In this document: positions 25,376 through 34,474 of the stretch, piece after piece
Numbering within the stretch: position 1 is the first letter of the stretch
How the letters are laid out: every line of letters starts with the position of its first letter
NCBI GenBank assembly: GCA_006384855.1
Contig: VCJN01000768.1
Location: forward strand, 62,001-126,000
Source of the DNA: Tetraselmis striata
Taxonomy: Eukaryota; Chlorophyta; Chlorodendrophyceae; Chlorodendrales; Chlorodendraceae
Length of the DNA: 64,000 nt
Direction of reading: 5' to 3'
Program-made: the position numbers and the translations under genes
Notes under the pieces: model-generated
Database searches by the model: none
Told to the model about the DNA's origin: nothing
Seen by the model: only the letters and a program-made list of their open reading frames with translations

Positions 25376-26539
25376 ATGTCGAAGGAGGATGAGCCCCCCA
25401 CTGACGCCGGGGAGGCAGCCGTGCCGGAGAAGAAGAAAAGCTACATCGGCGGAACGCCGGGCGGGAAGGAGTACAAGCGGGTGGAGATACCCACGCCGGA
25501 GACGATCGCGGGCGAGGACTTCATGAACAACTGCGCCACGCGGAGCGTCATGTCCACCGTGCTGGGCGGCGGGATGGGCGTCGTTTTCGGGTTGTTCATG
25601 GGCAGTATGCGCGAGAGCATGGACCCGGTGCGTCGCCCCCCCCCCCCCCCCCCCCCCCTTTCCCACCTCCCCGGACGGCCAGCGGGCCGCAATTGTTGGC
25701 CAATCGCCGCTGGCTTCGCGTCTTTTGGGCTGTAGGGCTGGCTAGCGAGGAAGCGGGCGTTTGGTCGCTTGCTTGGCGAGTCTCGCGGCTGCGTAGGCCT
25801 GTCCAGCGCGCGCGCGAGGGGGGGGGGGGGGGGGGGCGCTCTCCGTGTGGTGTTCGTAGGGACTGATGGCGGCCTGTGGTGCGGCGCAGAACGCGGGCAT
25901 GGTGGCGGCAGACATGGCGACGAAGAAGATTCCGCTGCGGCAGGTGCTAATGGACACCTTCAAGCAGATGGGAAGAAGCAGTGCGTACGTGCCCACCTAT
26001 GCCACTCAGGCCTGTACTTCCCGCCTGGGATATACATGTGCTCCTCCGCTGGCATGCAGTCGCCACTGACCTGCTCTGACGTCGCCCTATGTGCTGCTCC
26101 CCGACCCACTCAGATCCTACGCCAAGACATTTGCATACATGGGGGCTCTGTATGCGGGCAGCGAATGCGCGGTCGAGCAGGTGCGCTGCGTTACCTAGGC
26201 ACTGCTGCCGGCCATCCTGGCAGCACGCCGCATGCGCCTCCTGGCGCTGATGTGCCCTGCGCGCCCCCGCACCCAACAGATACGCGCCAAGCGCGACCAC
26301 AAGAACACGCTATACGCCGGGTGCTTCACTGGCGGGGCCATGGCGTACGGCGGTGAGGCCCCATGCTCCCAGGTTACGCGTGACACGCCCGCGAGGGAAG
26401 CTATAGGGCGCAGCTGTGTGACATCTGCCCAACTTCTGGCGCCCGTCACGTCGCAGGTGGGCCGCAGGCGATGTGCCTGGGCTGCGCTACATTTGCGGCC
26501 TTTTCGGTGATGATTGACCGCTTCATGGAGCAGCCATAG
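25376..26539 (+). CDS. TIM22: Mitochondrial inner-membrane translocase subunit Tim22
   Basis: Tim22 is the channel subunit of the TIM22 complex, which inserts carrier proteins into the mitochondrial inner membrane. Five exons join in frame: 25376-25627, 25890-25984, 26114-26180, 26280-26352 and 26457-26539. They give 189 residues, the normal family length. Evidence: the first transmembrane segment with VMSTVLGGGMGVVFGLFMG; the family signature MGALYAGSECAVEQIRAKRD; then HKNTLYAGCFTGGAMAYGGG and the final segment CLGCATFAAFSVMIDRFMEQ. The donor at 25985 (GTACGT) is preferred over a GTGCGT four bases earlier because only it keeps the frame SSASYAKTFAYMG. It is convergent with the unnamed membrane-protein gene, 401 bases between stops. 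Confidence 0.93.
25636..25658 (+). repeat. C-run just after the TIM22 exon 1 donor
   Basis: About 22 C begin 9 bases after the donor at 25628. This is a clear example of the donor-proximal C-runs in this genome. Confidence 0.95.
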
Positions 26540-26940
26540 TGGGATGCCCTCGCTGCCCACTACGAAGGGCGTGTCATACCATGGAGCGAGGCGTCGTGAC
26601 ATTGGGGTCGACGCCCGGCCATCATCGTGGCATGCCCTTTTTTGCTTACAGGCGCTCCCCGCGGAACATTGCGTCTGATTTCAGATTTTAAATGAATCAT
26701 TGAGTCATTTGAGTCACTACGCGGCTGCGCCGCTCCCCAGCGCTCTTGAGGACAGCAGCGGCGCTGCAGTCCACTGCCACAGCCTGGCCCTCCGCACATC
26801 TGGCCTGACCCGGGAAGAGGCGATGTCAAATGTGCTGTCTCCCGCAGCCGCGATGTCCTTTACCCTTGGCATTCTTGTGCTTGTCAGCTCCGGCGGGCCA
26901 GTGGCCGTGGCCCATCCCCTGATTCGCTGCCCCGAGCTTG
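26540..26940. other. Spacer between convergent genes
   Basis: It contains the 3' ends of TIM22 and of the minus-strand membrane-protein gene. TTACA at 26646-26650 reads TGTAA on the minus strand, 291 bases past that gene's stop. No other feature is seen. Confidence 0.5.
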
Positions 26941-29150
26941 TCATTGCGCCCAGGGCAGCAAAGTGGCGAGCTGGTCCGTGAACTCGTCGCCCCAGAAGAG
27001 GTCAAATATGTCGCCGATGATGATCGCCGCGGTCACGTTGGTCAGGCCGAGGAAGACGTTGTCCAGCTTGGCGCAGGACGTCATGAACTGCGAGATGTAG
27101 GGCCGCCCGTTGACGATGCTCACGAAGGAGTCCGTCGTCTCCAGGAGCAGCACCCCCGTCAGCAGCTGCGAGAGGTACTCCGGAATGGAGTACAGCACGC
27201 TCACCACCTCCGCGTCATCCCCAACCTGCGCACCAGCAACACACATCACTGCACGCAGTTGCCGTCGGAATCGGGAATCTTGAAGAATTCTATAATCAAA
27301 CCCACACAAGCACGCGGTTTCCTGAGGGCATGTGCAGCTCTAGCCATCAGTTGGACGAGGTGCAGGCGAGGCGGGGCAGCAGGGGCGCGCGTACAGCAAC
27401 GGCAGCCCCGTAATACACCGCCGTGACCGACGTGGCCACCAGATAAGAGACCCCGGTCGCAAACATGGAGGTGGACAGCGACCGGAACAACTCCAGGTCC
27501 TCCTCAGAGAACCTGTACCCGCCATCAACGTCGATCGCCGTGTCCATCACCTGAGCAAAGCAGGGATGGGCCTGTCAGCCCAAGTGGCGGGGCTGCATGG
27601 GCGGACCCCAGCTGGGAATAGTCAAGGCAGTACTCGGGGATGTGTGGCACGGAGATGGCAGGAGGTACCCACCTTTGACTGATCCTCAAGACCCAGCATA
27701 GCCAGCGGCCCCAGGTTGATCTTCAGGAGGATCTGCTCCGTCCGCGACATGTTCATGTCGACCTGAACCGGCTTCTTGCTGTCCCTCAGGACGGACTGCA
27801 GCAGACCCACCAGGCTTCAGGCCTTTTGCACGAGGCGCGCAGCAGAGCGGCCCGCAGTCCACAGCCCACGGCGCAGCCTCACCTTCACAAACCCGCTGAG
27901 GTCATCGTAGTACTTATTCACGATGGAGTACCCGTACAGCCGCACAAAAGCAAACACCAGCACCATGCCCCCGACAAAGTACTTGGTGCCGTCCCAAATC
28001 ATGGCGGCCTCGATGGTCAGCGCCAGCGTGAAGAGCCACGATAGCACGGTAAGCTCGTTGCAGGTGAGGGTGAGGTAGATGATGCTCTGCAGGCGGGTAC
28101 CGGAGGGGCACATCTCAGGCCTAAGAAGCCTCCCCGCCCCTGCGCCATCACCTTTCACCCTGCAGCGTGGCACGAGGCGGGCAGGATATCCCCCCACCTT
28201 GAGAATGTCGGGCAGCGAGTCCTCCTTCTCCTCCCCGGCAGTGATTTCCGAAAACGCCATGCCGCAGGTCCGCAGGAAGTAAAAGCACAGCCAGTAGTTC
28301 ACCAGCGCCGTGGAGTTGAGCATCCACGAGTACTGCTCCTGCGTCACCAGCTGAAGCATCCCCGGCATCCACCTCTGCGCAAGCATGCACAGAACAGTGC
28401 CGTCTGCGATGAGATCTGCCCCCCCAACGCTGCTCCATCCACCACATTGATATCTGCATTCAAGGTTTTCTAGAGGTGCAGGAGCAGGAGGCTCCGCGAA
28501 AACAGCGGTGGTGCAACGCCACCGCGCTCCAATGGCCCCGCCAATGCTGCACCGTCAGAACACCATGCTGCTGTGCATATTGCCTATGCAACATCAGTGG
28601 TACGCGAGATGGACTGAGCAATGCGGATGCCAGACCAGTGGGGCCTTCAGGTAGGGTGAAGGCTCACCTGGATCAGCTGTACGCCGGTGTCTGCCACGGT
28701 GAAGGCAAACAGCGCCTGATAAGCGCGCGAGTAGCCTAGGATGGAGTTGGTGAGGCCCTGCAGCTGCGCGCGCGCCTCCGGCGTCAGCTTGAGCGCCTGA
28801 TTGTCGGTGTCCTCAGCATAGGAAGCGCCCACAGGGAACCTGGGCCTCCCTTCCGAGCTGAGAGCCTCCGATATGCTGCCCAGCAGCTTCTCCCACGACG
28901 GCGCGTCGCTGTCAGCCGCCCGCAGGCTGGGCGGCGCCGAGCGCCCCCCGCCCTTTTGCCCGCTGCCTGGCAAGCTGCTGCCGCGCCGCAAAAGCTCGCC
29001 GCGCCTGAACGCCCCGCTTTCCCGACGCGGGAGCTGTGTGTGGCGGAGACGAGATGCGCCCATTGGTGGGCGTCGAGTCGGCCGCCCGACGAACCCGCAG
29101 CATCGCGCGGCGCCGCTGCAGCTGGCAGGCATACAGCGGTGGGCCTCCAT
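26941..29150 (-). CDS. Multi-pass membrane protein, probably plastid-targeted, unknown function
   Basis: Six exons, all joined in phase 0: 28668-29150, 28198-28374, 27883-28086, 27673-27795, 27395-27550 and 26941-27225, for 475 residues. The regular phases and clean GT-AG sites make the model strong. The N-terminus is rich in Arg, Ser and Ala with few acidic residues, like a plastid transit peptide; the ATG at 29132 or 29063 could be used instead of 29150. About seven hydrophobic segments follow, among them LVNYWLCFYFLRTCGMAF, LTVLSWLFTLALTIEAAMIW, YFVGGMVLVFAFVRLYGYSI, YLVATSVTAVYYGAAVAVG and FLGLTNVTAAIIIGDIFDLF. I do not recognise the family. No enzyme motif is visible, and a transport or scaffold role would be a guess. 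Confidence 0.8.
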
Positions 29151-29423
29151 CGAGGCGTGCACCTCCCCCCGCGGGCACAGCCGGTTCCGGGAGCCACAGG
29201 GCCGACGGGCAAATGTGTAAAGTAGCACCTAGATTTCCCAGTGGGACAGATGGAGCAGTTGCTATTGGTGATGTTTCACACGCGGGCGACTGCGACGAAG
29301 CGACGCATCCCTGCGACTGCGTGGCGGCCTGCGCTCGCGCCATCGGCGGGGTTGGTGTCGCGACGTCGTGTCGCGTGCTGGACGAATACCAAAAGATCCA
29401 TACCTGTAGCGCCTACAGCGTTT

Positions 29424-31060
29424 TCCCCGGCCCCGGGACAGGACTGGAACCAGTGAAACCCTTGCAGCGCCCACAGCGTATCATAAGGATTATACCAGTG
29501 AAACCCTCCATATGTAGTCGCTTACGGTCAGTAATGCTACGACCACCGCTGCATCGGATCCAGCAGCTGGTACTACGACCCGTACGGGTACGAGCACTAG
29601 CGGAGGATTGCGCGTCACCACATCTCCTTTTACGGCCACTCCTCTTGGAGTTGGTACTGGTGAGGCCGCCTCTGCTGCCCAGCAATTGCTTCCTATCGGT
29701 GGTACGAGTACTGCCAATACCGTTACTACATGCGCTTTTGTAGCTCTGAAGATACCGTCGCCGGGCGAATTAGTGGCACACCCTCCGTCAGCAGCCACTG
29801 TTTCCCTCCCAGAATCGCTGCCAGGTTCTACTGCTCCGCCCTCGGGTACGGGTTCGGGTGCGACCTCCGATGATCAACCCACGACCATGGTTGTCCAACG
29901 CCACCTCAGCCGTGCGATTCGCTTGCGTGACTTCGTGGCCCTCGATCTCAGCTTCCAACGTACTGGTGCAGCGGCCTCGCGACTTGATACCATGCGCCTG
30001 TACAGCGCGTGCGGGCCGGGCTCCCTATCGCTTTTCCAGTCGGATCACGAGTCCGCCCGCAAGATTCCCCATGCTGCTTATGCGGCCGCCGCTGCGCGGG
30101 TACTGGGCCTTTGCCCGCGCGGAGGTTCCGCGCTTGTCACTTGCCCTGGCCCAACGTGTGGTACTGATCCCTTATGGCTTCGCTCTACGGATGGCTCGAA
30201 CCGGAGCGCTACGGATTTCATCGTGGATCATCTACCCATATGCCCCGTAGCGAACTACAAGCACCGCATGCATACCGCTTTGAAGAATCTGTGGGCATCT
30301 GTGGCAATTGATGCGGGGGCGGTGCTTGACCGGGACCGCTCGGGAGCCGGCGACTTGACCCTTGAGACAAGTGGGCTGCGCCCAGCGGACCGCTCGCGGC
30401 CGTCGGACCTGACGCTGGCGGGGTGGGGAGGGGCAGCGTGCGATTACATGATCGACTTCGCGTGCGTGTCCTCCACGACCCCCACTTGGAGCAACGACCC
30501 CCGCTGGTGCATCCCGGGAATCGCGGCGACCGAGGCGGAGCATGCTAAGTTGGCAGCGGACCGGGCGTCTTCCGCCCCAGTGCAGGGTGTTCACCGGTAC
30601 TACCCTTTTGTGGTTGAGGACCGCGGCCGACTCGGGAAGTCCGCTTTGACTGTGGTCTACATCTTCGCGGTGCTGTTGGCTGTGCGCAACTTCCCTGGCG
30701 GTCCTTCCGCCCCGACCTCTTGCTTTCTTCGTGGTCAATCCGTTCAGGCACTTCGAAACTTTGTCGCCGGCCAACCTGCTGAGTTCCGCCGTCACCTGTC
30801 GCGCACACGGCGGGGGCTGTTGCAGCGGGTCTCGGCTTGCGTGCATGGTACCCTGGGCGGCATTCTCTCTGCCGGTGTGCAGATGGCCAAGTCTGATGCG
30901 TGTGCTCGTGCCCACTCTGCGTCTTCTCATGTTCCTGCTTCCACCCCGCAGTCGATGTAGAGGACCTTTCTGATTGCCTTTTATTTTGGTGATTTCCGAT
31001 ATCGCCTTCTGCTGCTAGCTCATACATGTAATTAGTATATGTAGTCGCTACATTGCTTGA
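29424..31060 (+). mobile_element. Mobile element with single ORF (limits approximate)
   Basis: The left side carries the dispersed end CCCGGGACAGGACTGGAACC at 29434 and ATGTAGTCGCTTACG at 29512; the right side carries ATATGTAGTCGCTACAT at about 31036. The same two motifs occur together at 34349-34474, so they look like the ends of one element family. Between them lies the 450-codon open frame described separately. Exact ends and target-site duplications were not determined. Confidence 0.55.
29608..30960 (+). CDS. Mobile-element protein, possible restriction-like nuclease domain at C-terminus
   Basis: An open frame of about 450 codons ending TAG at 30958-30960. It begins at a TTG, so the true start is unclear; an in-frame ATG occurs at about 29887. 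The C-terminal third reads RPSDLTLAGWGGAACDYMID, then HAKLAADRA, then VHRYYPFVVEDRGRLGKSA. That order (RP-D-h, a second Asp strand, an A/K helix, and FxPFVxExxGxxG) resembles the tail of many algal and protist retroelement polyproteins, which I take to be a PD-(D/E)XK-like nuclease fold. A CPGP...C...H...C pattern at about residues 173-214 could be a zinc knuckle. No reverse transcriptase or recombinase is in this frame. Confidence 0.5.
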   Translation: MRVTTSPFTATPLGVGTGEAASAAQQLLPIGGTSTANTVTTCAFVALKIPSPGELVAHPPSAATVSLPESLPGSTAPPSGTGSGATSDDQPTTMVVQRHLSRAIRLRDFVALDLSFQRTGAAASRLDTMRLYSACGPGSLSLFQSDHESARKIPHAAYAAAAARVLGLCPRGGSALVTCPGPTCGTDPLWLRSTDGSNRSATDFIVDHLPICPVANYKHRMHTALKNLWASVAIDAGAVLDRDRSGAGDLTLETSGLRPADRSRPSDLTLAGWGGAACDYMIDFACVSSTTPTWSNDPRWCIPGIAATEAEHAKLAADRASSAPVQGVHRYYPFVVEDRGRLGKSALTVVYIFAVLLAVRNFPGGPSAPTSCFLRGQSVQALRNFVAGQPAEFRRHLSRTRRGLLQRVSACVHGTLGGILSAGVQMAKSDACARAHSASSHVPASTPQSM

Positions 31061-31113
31061 TGACTACAACGGAGCGTCGACTACCCAGGGCTTTCCGTAA
31101 GTGGATTGCTGCC

Positions 31114-31139
31114 TTTCAAAGTTGAGTCTGGTTTTGCCA
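31114..31139 (-). repeat. Split direct repeat B2
   Basis: TTTCAAAGTTGAGTCTGGTT plus TTGCCA, identical to 31423-31448. Confidence 0.9.
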
Positions 31140-31232
31140 AAAAGGTCGCGCAGGCTGTTTTACACGGTCAAGAGCCAAAATTGGCAGGAAGGTTTAGCGA
31201 AAAGCGTGGAGGGAAAACGGAGTCAGGGGGGG

Positions 31233-31423
31233 CGCTGCGTGGAACGCAGCGAAAACTGGAAGATGGCAGGCTCAGCTGTTCTGGCTGCTTTTATGTCTAC
31301 TCGTGCTGCACCCAACAAGGGCGCAACAACAGTTACTAGTTCCCGTATGTACCACTGCGCAGCACTTGTAGCTGAAAAGCGGTTAGGTCAAGGATGGAAA
31401 CCCCATAAACTAGTTTAGATCAT
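31233..31423 (-). repeat. Split direct repeat A2
   Basis: 191 bases matching 34144-34330. One end carries an inverted repeat, CGCTGCGT-GGA-ACGCAGCG; the other carries the family start motif CTAAACTAGTTTATGGGG (minus strand). Confidence 0.9.
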
Positions 31424-31448
31424 TTCAAAGTTGAGTCTGGTTTTGCCA
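31423..31448 (-). repeat. Split direct repeat B1
   Basis: Identical 26-base copy of B2. It abuts A2, giving the B1-A2 junction expected for elements that replicate through a circle. Confidence 0.9.
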
Positions 31449-31501
31449 GTCTTGAGCGAACGGAGAGAGCGGTGGATTGACGGAGAAGGGGTAGCGCCAA
31501 G

Positions 31502-33127
31502 TCATGAAGGAGGCACTGGGAAGGCCACCGCTGCGGAGTCCTGTTGGACTTGGAAGTGGCGGAGGGGGGCGATGTGTCCAAAGAAGAACCACGCGCCAGG
31601 AGAAGGAAGAACGTTGGGGTCGATGTAGTCCAGAACGACATCAGAGTTAGTGGCCCAACCGCCCTGGTAGCGGATGTGGGACAGTGGCGCTCCAATGGCG
31701 TTTGCTGCAGAGGCTGCGCCCTTGCGTAGACTGTGTGAAGTCCAGGAAGTGCCAGCAGGGGGGGCAGCGTTGACTAGGTTGACTGCTGTAGACAACCAAT
31801 CTGACATCGTAGTAGCAGTCCAAGGTTTCGACTGCTCAGCCACATTGACAGCCCAGAAGTTGGAGGTAGCCAAGCCAACAGCAACCAGGGGGACAGACTG
31901 GACGTTGTCGATGAAGTAGCGCAAGAGACGTGCCACTCGAGGGTGCTCGGACACTGGAAGGAGAAGTACGCGCAGGTCGTCAGGTCCCCGCCGGCCGGCG
32001 CGACCCTTCTCGCGGTAGATCTGCAAGGTGATGTTGTAGGTGTCGACATGCACATCTTGCACTCGACAGGAGACGCCAGTAAGGCCCCTGGCAAAGAACA
32101 GGAAGTTGACAACCGAGGCCAAGAGGGCTCGGTAGTCGAGGTGGGACTCTGGGTAAGGAGCAGACACAATTAGCTCGGCCTTTGAGACGAAGCGGTAAGC
32201 TACATCCGCAGGCAGAGGGACACGCAAAGGGGCAGCGTCCAGTCGACGCTGACGTAACATTAACCCACGTCTTGCCGAAGTGAGGTGTAGGCTGTCCTTG
32301 GCGATCGGGACGAGGTTGTGCAGCTCGAAGAAGGTGTTGATGGCAGACAGATAGGGCTGCAGCGACTTAGCTGCGATATGCCCTCGCTCCCCGATCCAGG
32401 CAACGTACCGAACAACAGTAGCAGTAGTCGCCTCTAGCGGGCTGATGTTCTCGGAGTCGTGGCAGAACTCAGCGAACTGAGCCAACCTGCCGGCGTAGCT
32501 CTTGAGGGTGTGAGCGCTGAGGGAGCTGGAGAGCAGGTCGAGCGTCCGCTGGCCTAGCTCGTCTGAGCCGAACGCGTCCTGTAGTCGGGATCGCAGTGAC
32601 GCAGCCCACGGAGCGATAGCTGCGGGCTCGTCGATTACGTAAGTGCGTCGTTTTACTGACAGAGTTCCACCGGCACGGCTACTGTTCGCAAAGTACTCGG
32701 CAGCAGCGGTTAGGTTCCCGGCGGTTGGCCGGTAGTTGCTGGACGGGTTTGCAGTAGCTCCAGTACGGGTTTGCGGGGCTAGGTTCAGGTAGGAGGGCCG
32801 CCCCGCGCGCCCTTCGCGCTCATAGCGCCTGTCCCGTGCGTAACGTACACGCGCGAAACTTGGTCGTTGCGAACCGGTTGTAACTCGTAGTGTAACAACC
32901 GACGAACGCAGAGATGGGGTTGTAAGAAAGGCGGATGGTTGAGCCGCCATGTGCAGGTGTGCGGATGGTTGAGCCGCACTCGGCTGTAGCTGTAAGAAGC
33001 GCCGCACCGAGGAAGGTCTAAATGAAGTCTGTAAGGTGGGGGGGTCAGGTCCTGACACAGGGCGCTCATCCCGCCGTTGAGCTGCAAGGGTGCGTCTTGC
33101 GGCGGTCACCGAAAGGTGGCCTCGCAA
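31502..33127 (-). CDS. Tyrosine recombinase of the PAT-like element
   Basis: An open frame of 541 codons for a DIRS-order tyrosine recombinase, which inserts circular element DNA without making a target duplication. The SAM-like N-terminal part reads TLKSYAGRLAQFAEFCHDS and YLSAINTFFELHN. The catalytic domain shows FFARGLTGVSCRVQDV (first Arg), HSLRKG (H465, R468), RYQGGW (W491 in the His/Trp position) and VLDYIDP (nucleophile Y501). Numbers count from the first codon of the frame, which is a TTG; the true start is probably downstream, since the first 200 residues are low-complexity and rich in Ser, Pro and Ala. All catalytic positions are present, so the domain looks intact. It follows gag directly on the same strand. 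Confidence 0.85.
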   Translation of the reverse strand: MRGHLSVTAARRTLAAQRRDERPVSGPDPPTLQTSFRPSSVRRFLQLQPSAAQPSAHLHMAAQPSAFLTTPSLRSSVVTLRVTTGSQRPSFARVRYARDRRYEREGRAGRPSYLNLAPQTRTGATANPSSNYRPTAGNLTAAAEYFANSSRAGGTLSVKRRTYVIDEPAAIAPWAASLRSRLQDAFGSDELGQRTLDLLSSSLSAHTLKSYAGRLAQFAEFCHDSENISPLEATTATVVRYVAWIGERGHIAAKSLQPYLSAINTFFELHNLVPIAKDSLHLTSARRGLMLRQRRLDAAPLRVPLPADVAYRFVSKAELIVSAPYPESHLDYRALLASVVNFLFFARGLTGVSCRVQDVHVDTYNITLQIYREKGRAGRRGPDDLRVLLLPVSEHPRVARLLRYFIDNVQSVPLVAVGLATSNFWAVNVAEQSKPWTATTMSDWLSTAVNLVNAAPPAGTSWTSHSLRKGAASAANAIGAPLSHIRYQGGWATNSDVVLDYIDPNVLPSPGAWFFFGHIAPLRHFQVQQDSAAVAFPVPPS

Positions 33128-33163
33128 GGCTCCTGCAGCTCCGACGAACGGCGCCCCACACCG

Positions 33164-34063
33164 TCACTCGTGCTCACCTTCGCGGCCACGTCCACGTCCG
33201 CCGCCACGTCCTCGCCCACGCCCGCGACCTGCAGCTGCAGCCGCCACTCGAGAAGTAGCGGTCGCCTTGGCGCTGCTGGCAACGGTCGCCTCGAAGACAC
33301 GACGCTCGTAGTCCCGCATGAGGTCCCCAAAGATCGCGGAACCCAGATGCTCCGAAGCAGGCTGAAAATGCTGGGCTCGCAGCACGTCCAGAACACCTTG
33401 GTCACCGTGCACACGCTTGATCTCATTGAGCTTCCGTAGGAAGGCCAAACGAAACCGAAACGCCTTGTCGATGGCCTCGGCGTGGTTCCGGGCTCTCGCG
33501 AGGTAGGGGGTGAAGTCTTGGTTGTTGGAAGGGACGTAGGGCAGTAGCTCGTCGAGCGCCACGAAAAGGGCGGCCATGTGGGCCCCGAAGCACGACATCC
33601 ACAAGTACTCCTCCTGGGCCGGCAGACGCCGGTCATCCTGCTTGAGGTACTCGTTCGTTAGGTCGGTGCTCAAAGGGAAAAGTCCAGGCACTCGGCTGAC
33701 CGGTCGAACGGCCTCGTTACCAGACTCTGCTCTCTGCAGTAGCTCTGGCACCGCGAGGTAATCATCCTCGGATTTTGCTCAGACACGGCCGCTCTGGGCT
33801 AGCTCTAGCAAGTCGGGGCGCTCTGCGGCTCCCCCGCTGCCTGTCGGCTGTCTCGCGAAGCGCTGCCCTGAGCCGGAGCCATGTGCCCCTTCTCCATCAA
33901 CAACGCGATCACGAGCCGTCAATTGTGCCACAGCTGTAGCCAGCTCTCGCAGTAGAGAAGACTGGGCCCTCATATCTGCGTTCAGCGACTGCAGCGTCGG
34001 CTCAGCGACGGGTTCTTCTCCATCTGACATAGTAACGCACGGACGTACGGACGAGAATATCAC
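33164..34063 (-). pseudogene. gag-like gene of the PAT-like element, one in-frame stop
   Basis: One frame of 300 codons from an ATG-type start region at 34063 to a TGA at 33164-33166, broken by a single in-frame TGA at 33779-33781 (context SGRV-stop-AKSEDD). The decayed related copy at 44.1 kb has a glycine codon at that place, so a point mutation is likely. The N-terminal part has a short coiled-coil-like stretch (LRELATAVAQLTAR). The second part is helical (FRLAFLRKLNEIKRVHGDQG, HFQPASEHLGSAIFGDLMRD) and ends in a GRGRGRG-type basic tail ending GEHE, which would suit nucleic-acid binding. The downstream fragment (33164-33751) could still be made alone. Function as a capsid-like protein is inferred from position and the Gly/Arg tail. 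Confidence 0.7.
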
Positions 34064-34143
34064 ACTCGGGTGGCGAGCCGGGTGTGGTCTTGAACAACCT
34101 GGGGTGACCTTGCTCGCAACGGGTTACGAGACAGTTTTTACAT

Positions 34144-34330
34144 CGCTGCGTGGAACGCAGCGAAAACTGGAAGATGGCAGGCTCAGCTGTTCTGGCTGCT
34201 TTTATGTCTACTCGTGCTGCACCCAACAACGGCGCAACAACAGTTACTAGTTCCCGTACCACTGCGCAGCACTTGTAGCTGAAAAGCGGTTAGGTCAAGG
34301 ATGGAAACCCCATAAACTAGTTTAGATCAT
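34144..34330 (-). repeat. Split direct repeat A1
   Basis: 187 bases matching A2, with the same terminal inverted repeat CGCTGCGT-GGA-ACGCAGCG at 34144-34162. Confidence 0.9.
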
Positions 34331-34348
34331 AAACCGCCGTCGTAGAGA

Positions 34349-34474
34349 CGCTGCACGGGTTTCACTGGTGCCAGTCCTGTCCCGGGGGCGCGGAAAAAGA
34401 AAACAAATGTAGTCGCTACATGCTTATTTTTGCCCCCGGGACCGGACTGGCAACAATGAAACCCTTGCAGCGTC
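34349..34474. repeat. Inverted repeat with central palindrome (mobile-element ends, head to head)
   Basis: Left arm 34349-34397 and right arm 34424-34474 are imperfect inverted copies of the CCCGGGACAGGACTGGCACC / AGTGAAACCCTTGCAGC end sequence. The centre is ATGTAG-TCG-CTACAT at 34407-34421. It begins 19 bases beyond A1 of the neighbouring element. Confidence 0.8.

Larger units (their letters stand above)
31114..34330 (-). mobile_element. PAT/TOC-like tyrosine-recombinase element with split direct repeats (gag + YR, no RT)
   Basis: Read on the minus strand the order is A1 (34330-34144), gag, recombinase, B1 (31448-31423), A2 (31423-31233), B2 (31139-31114). That A1-B1-A2-B2 arrangement is the split direct repeat that defines PAT-like DIRS-order elements. 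A1 and A2 differ by one substitution plus a 4-base gap that I can see, and B1 and B2 are identical over 26 bases, so the insertion is recent. The recombinase frame begins within 40 bases of the gag stop, so no reverse transcriptase gene fits between them. Confidence 0.85.
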
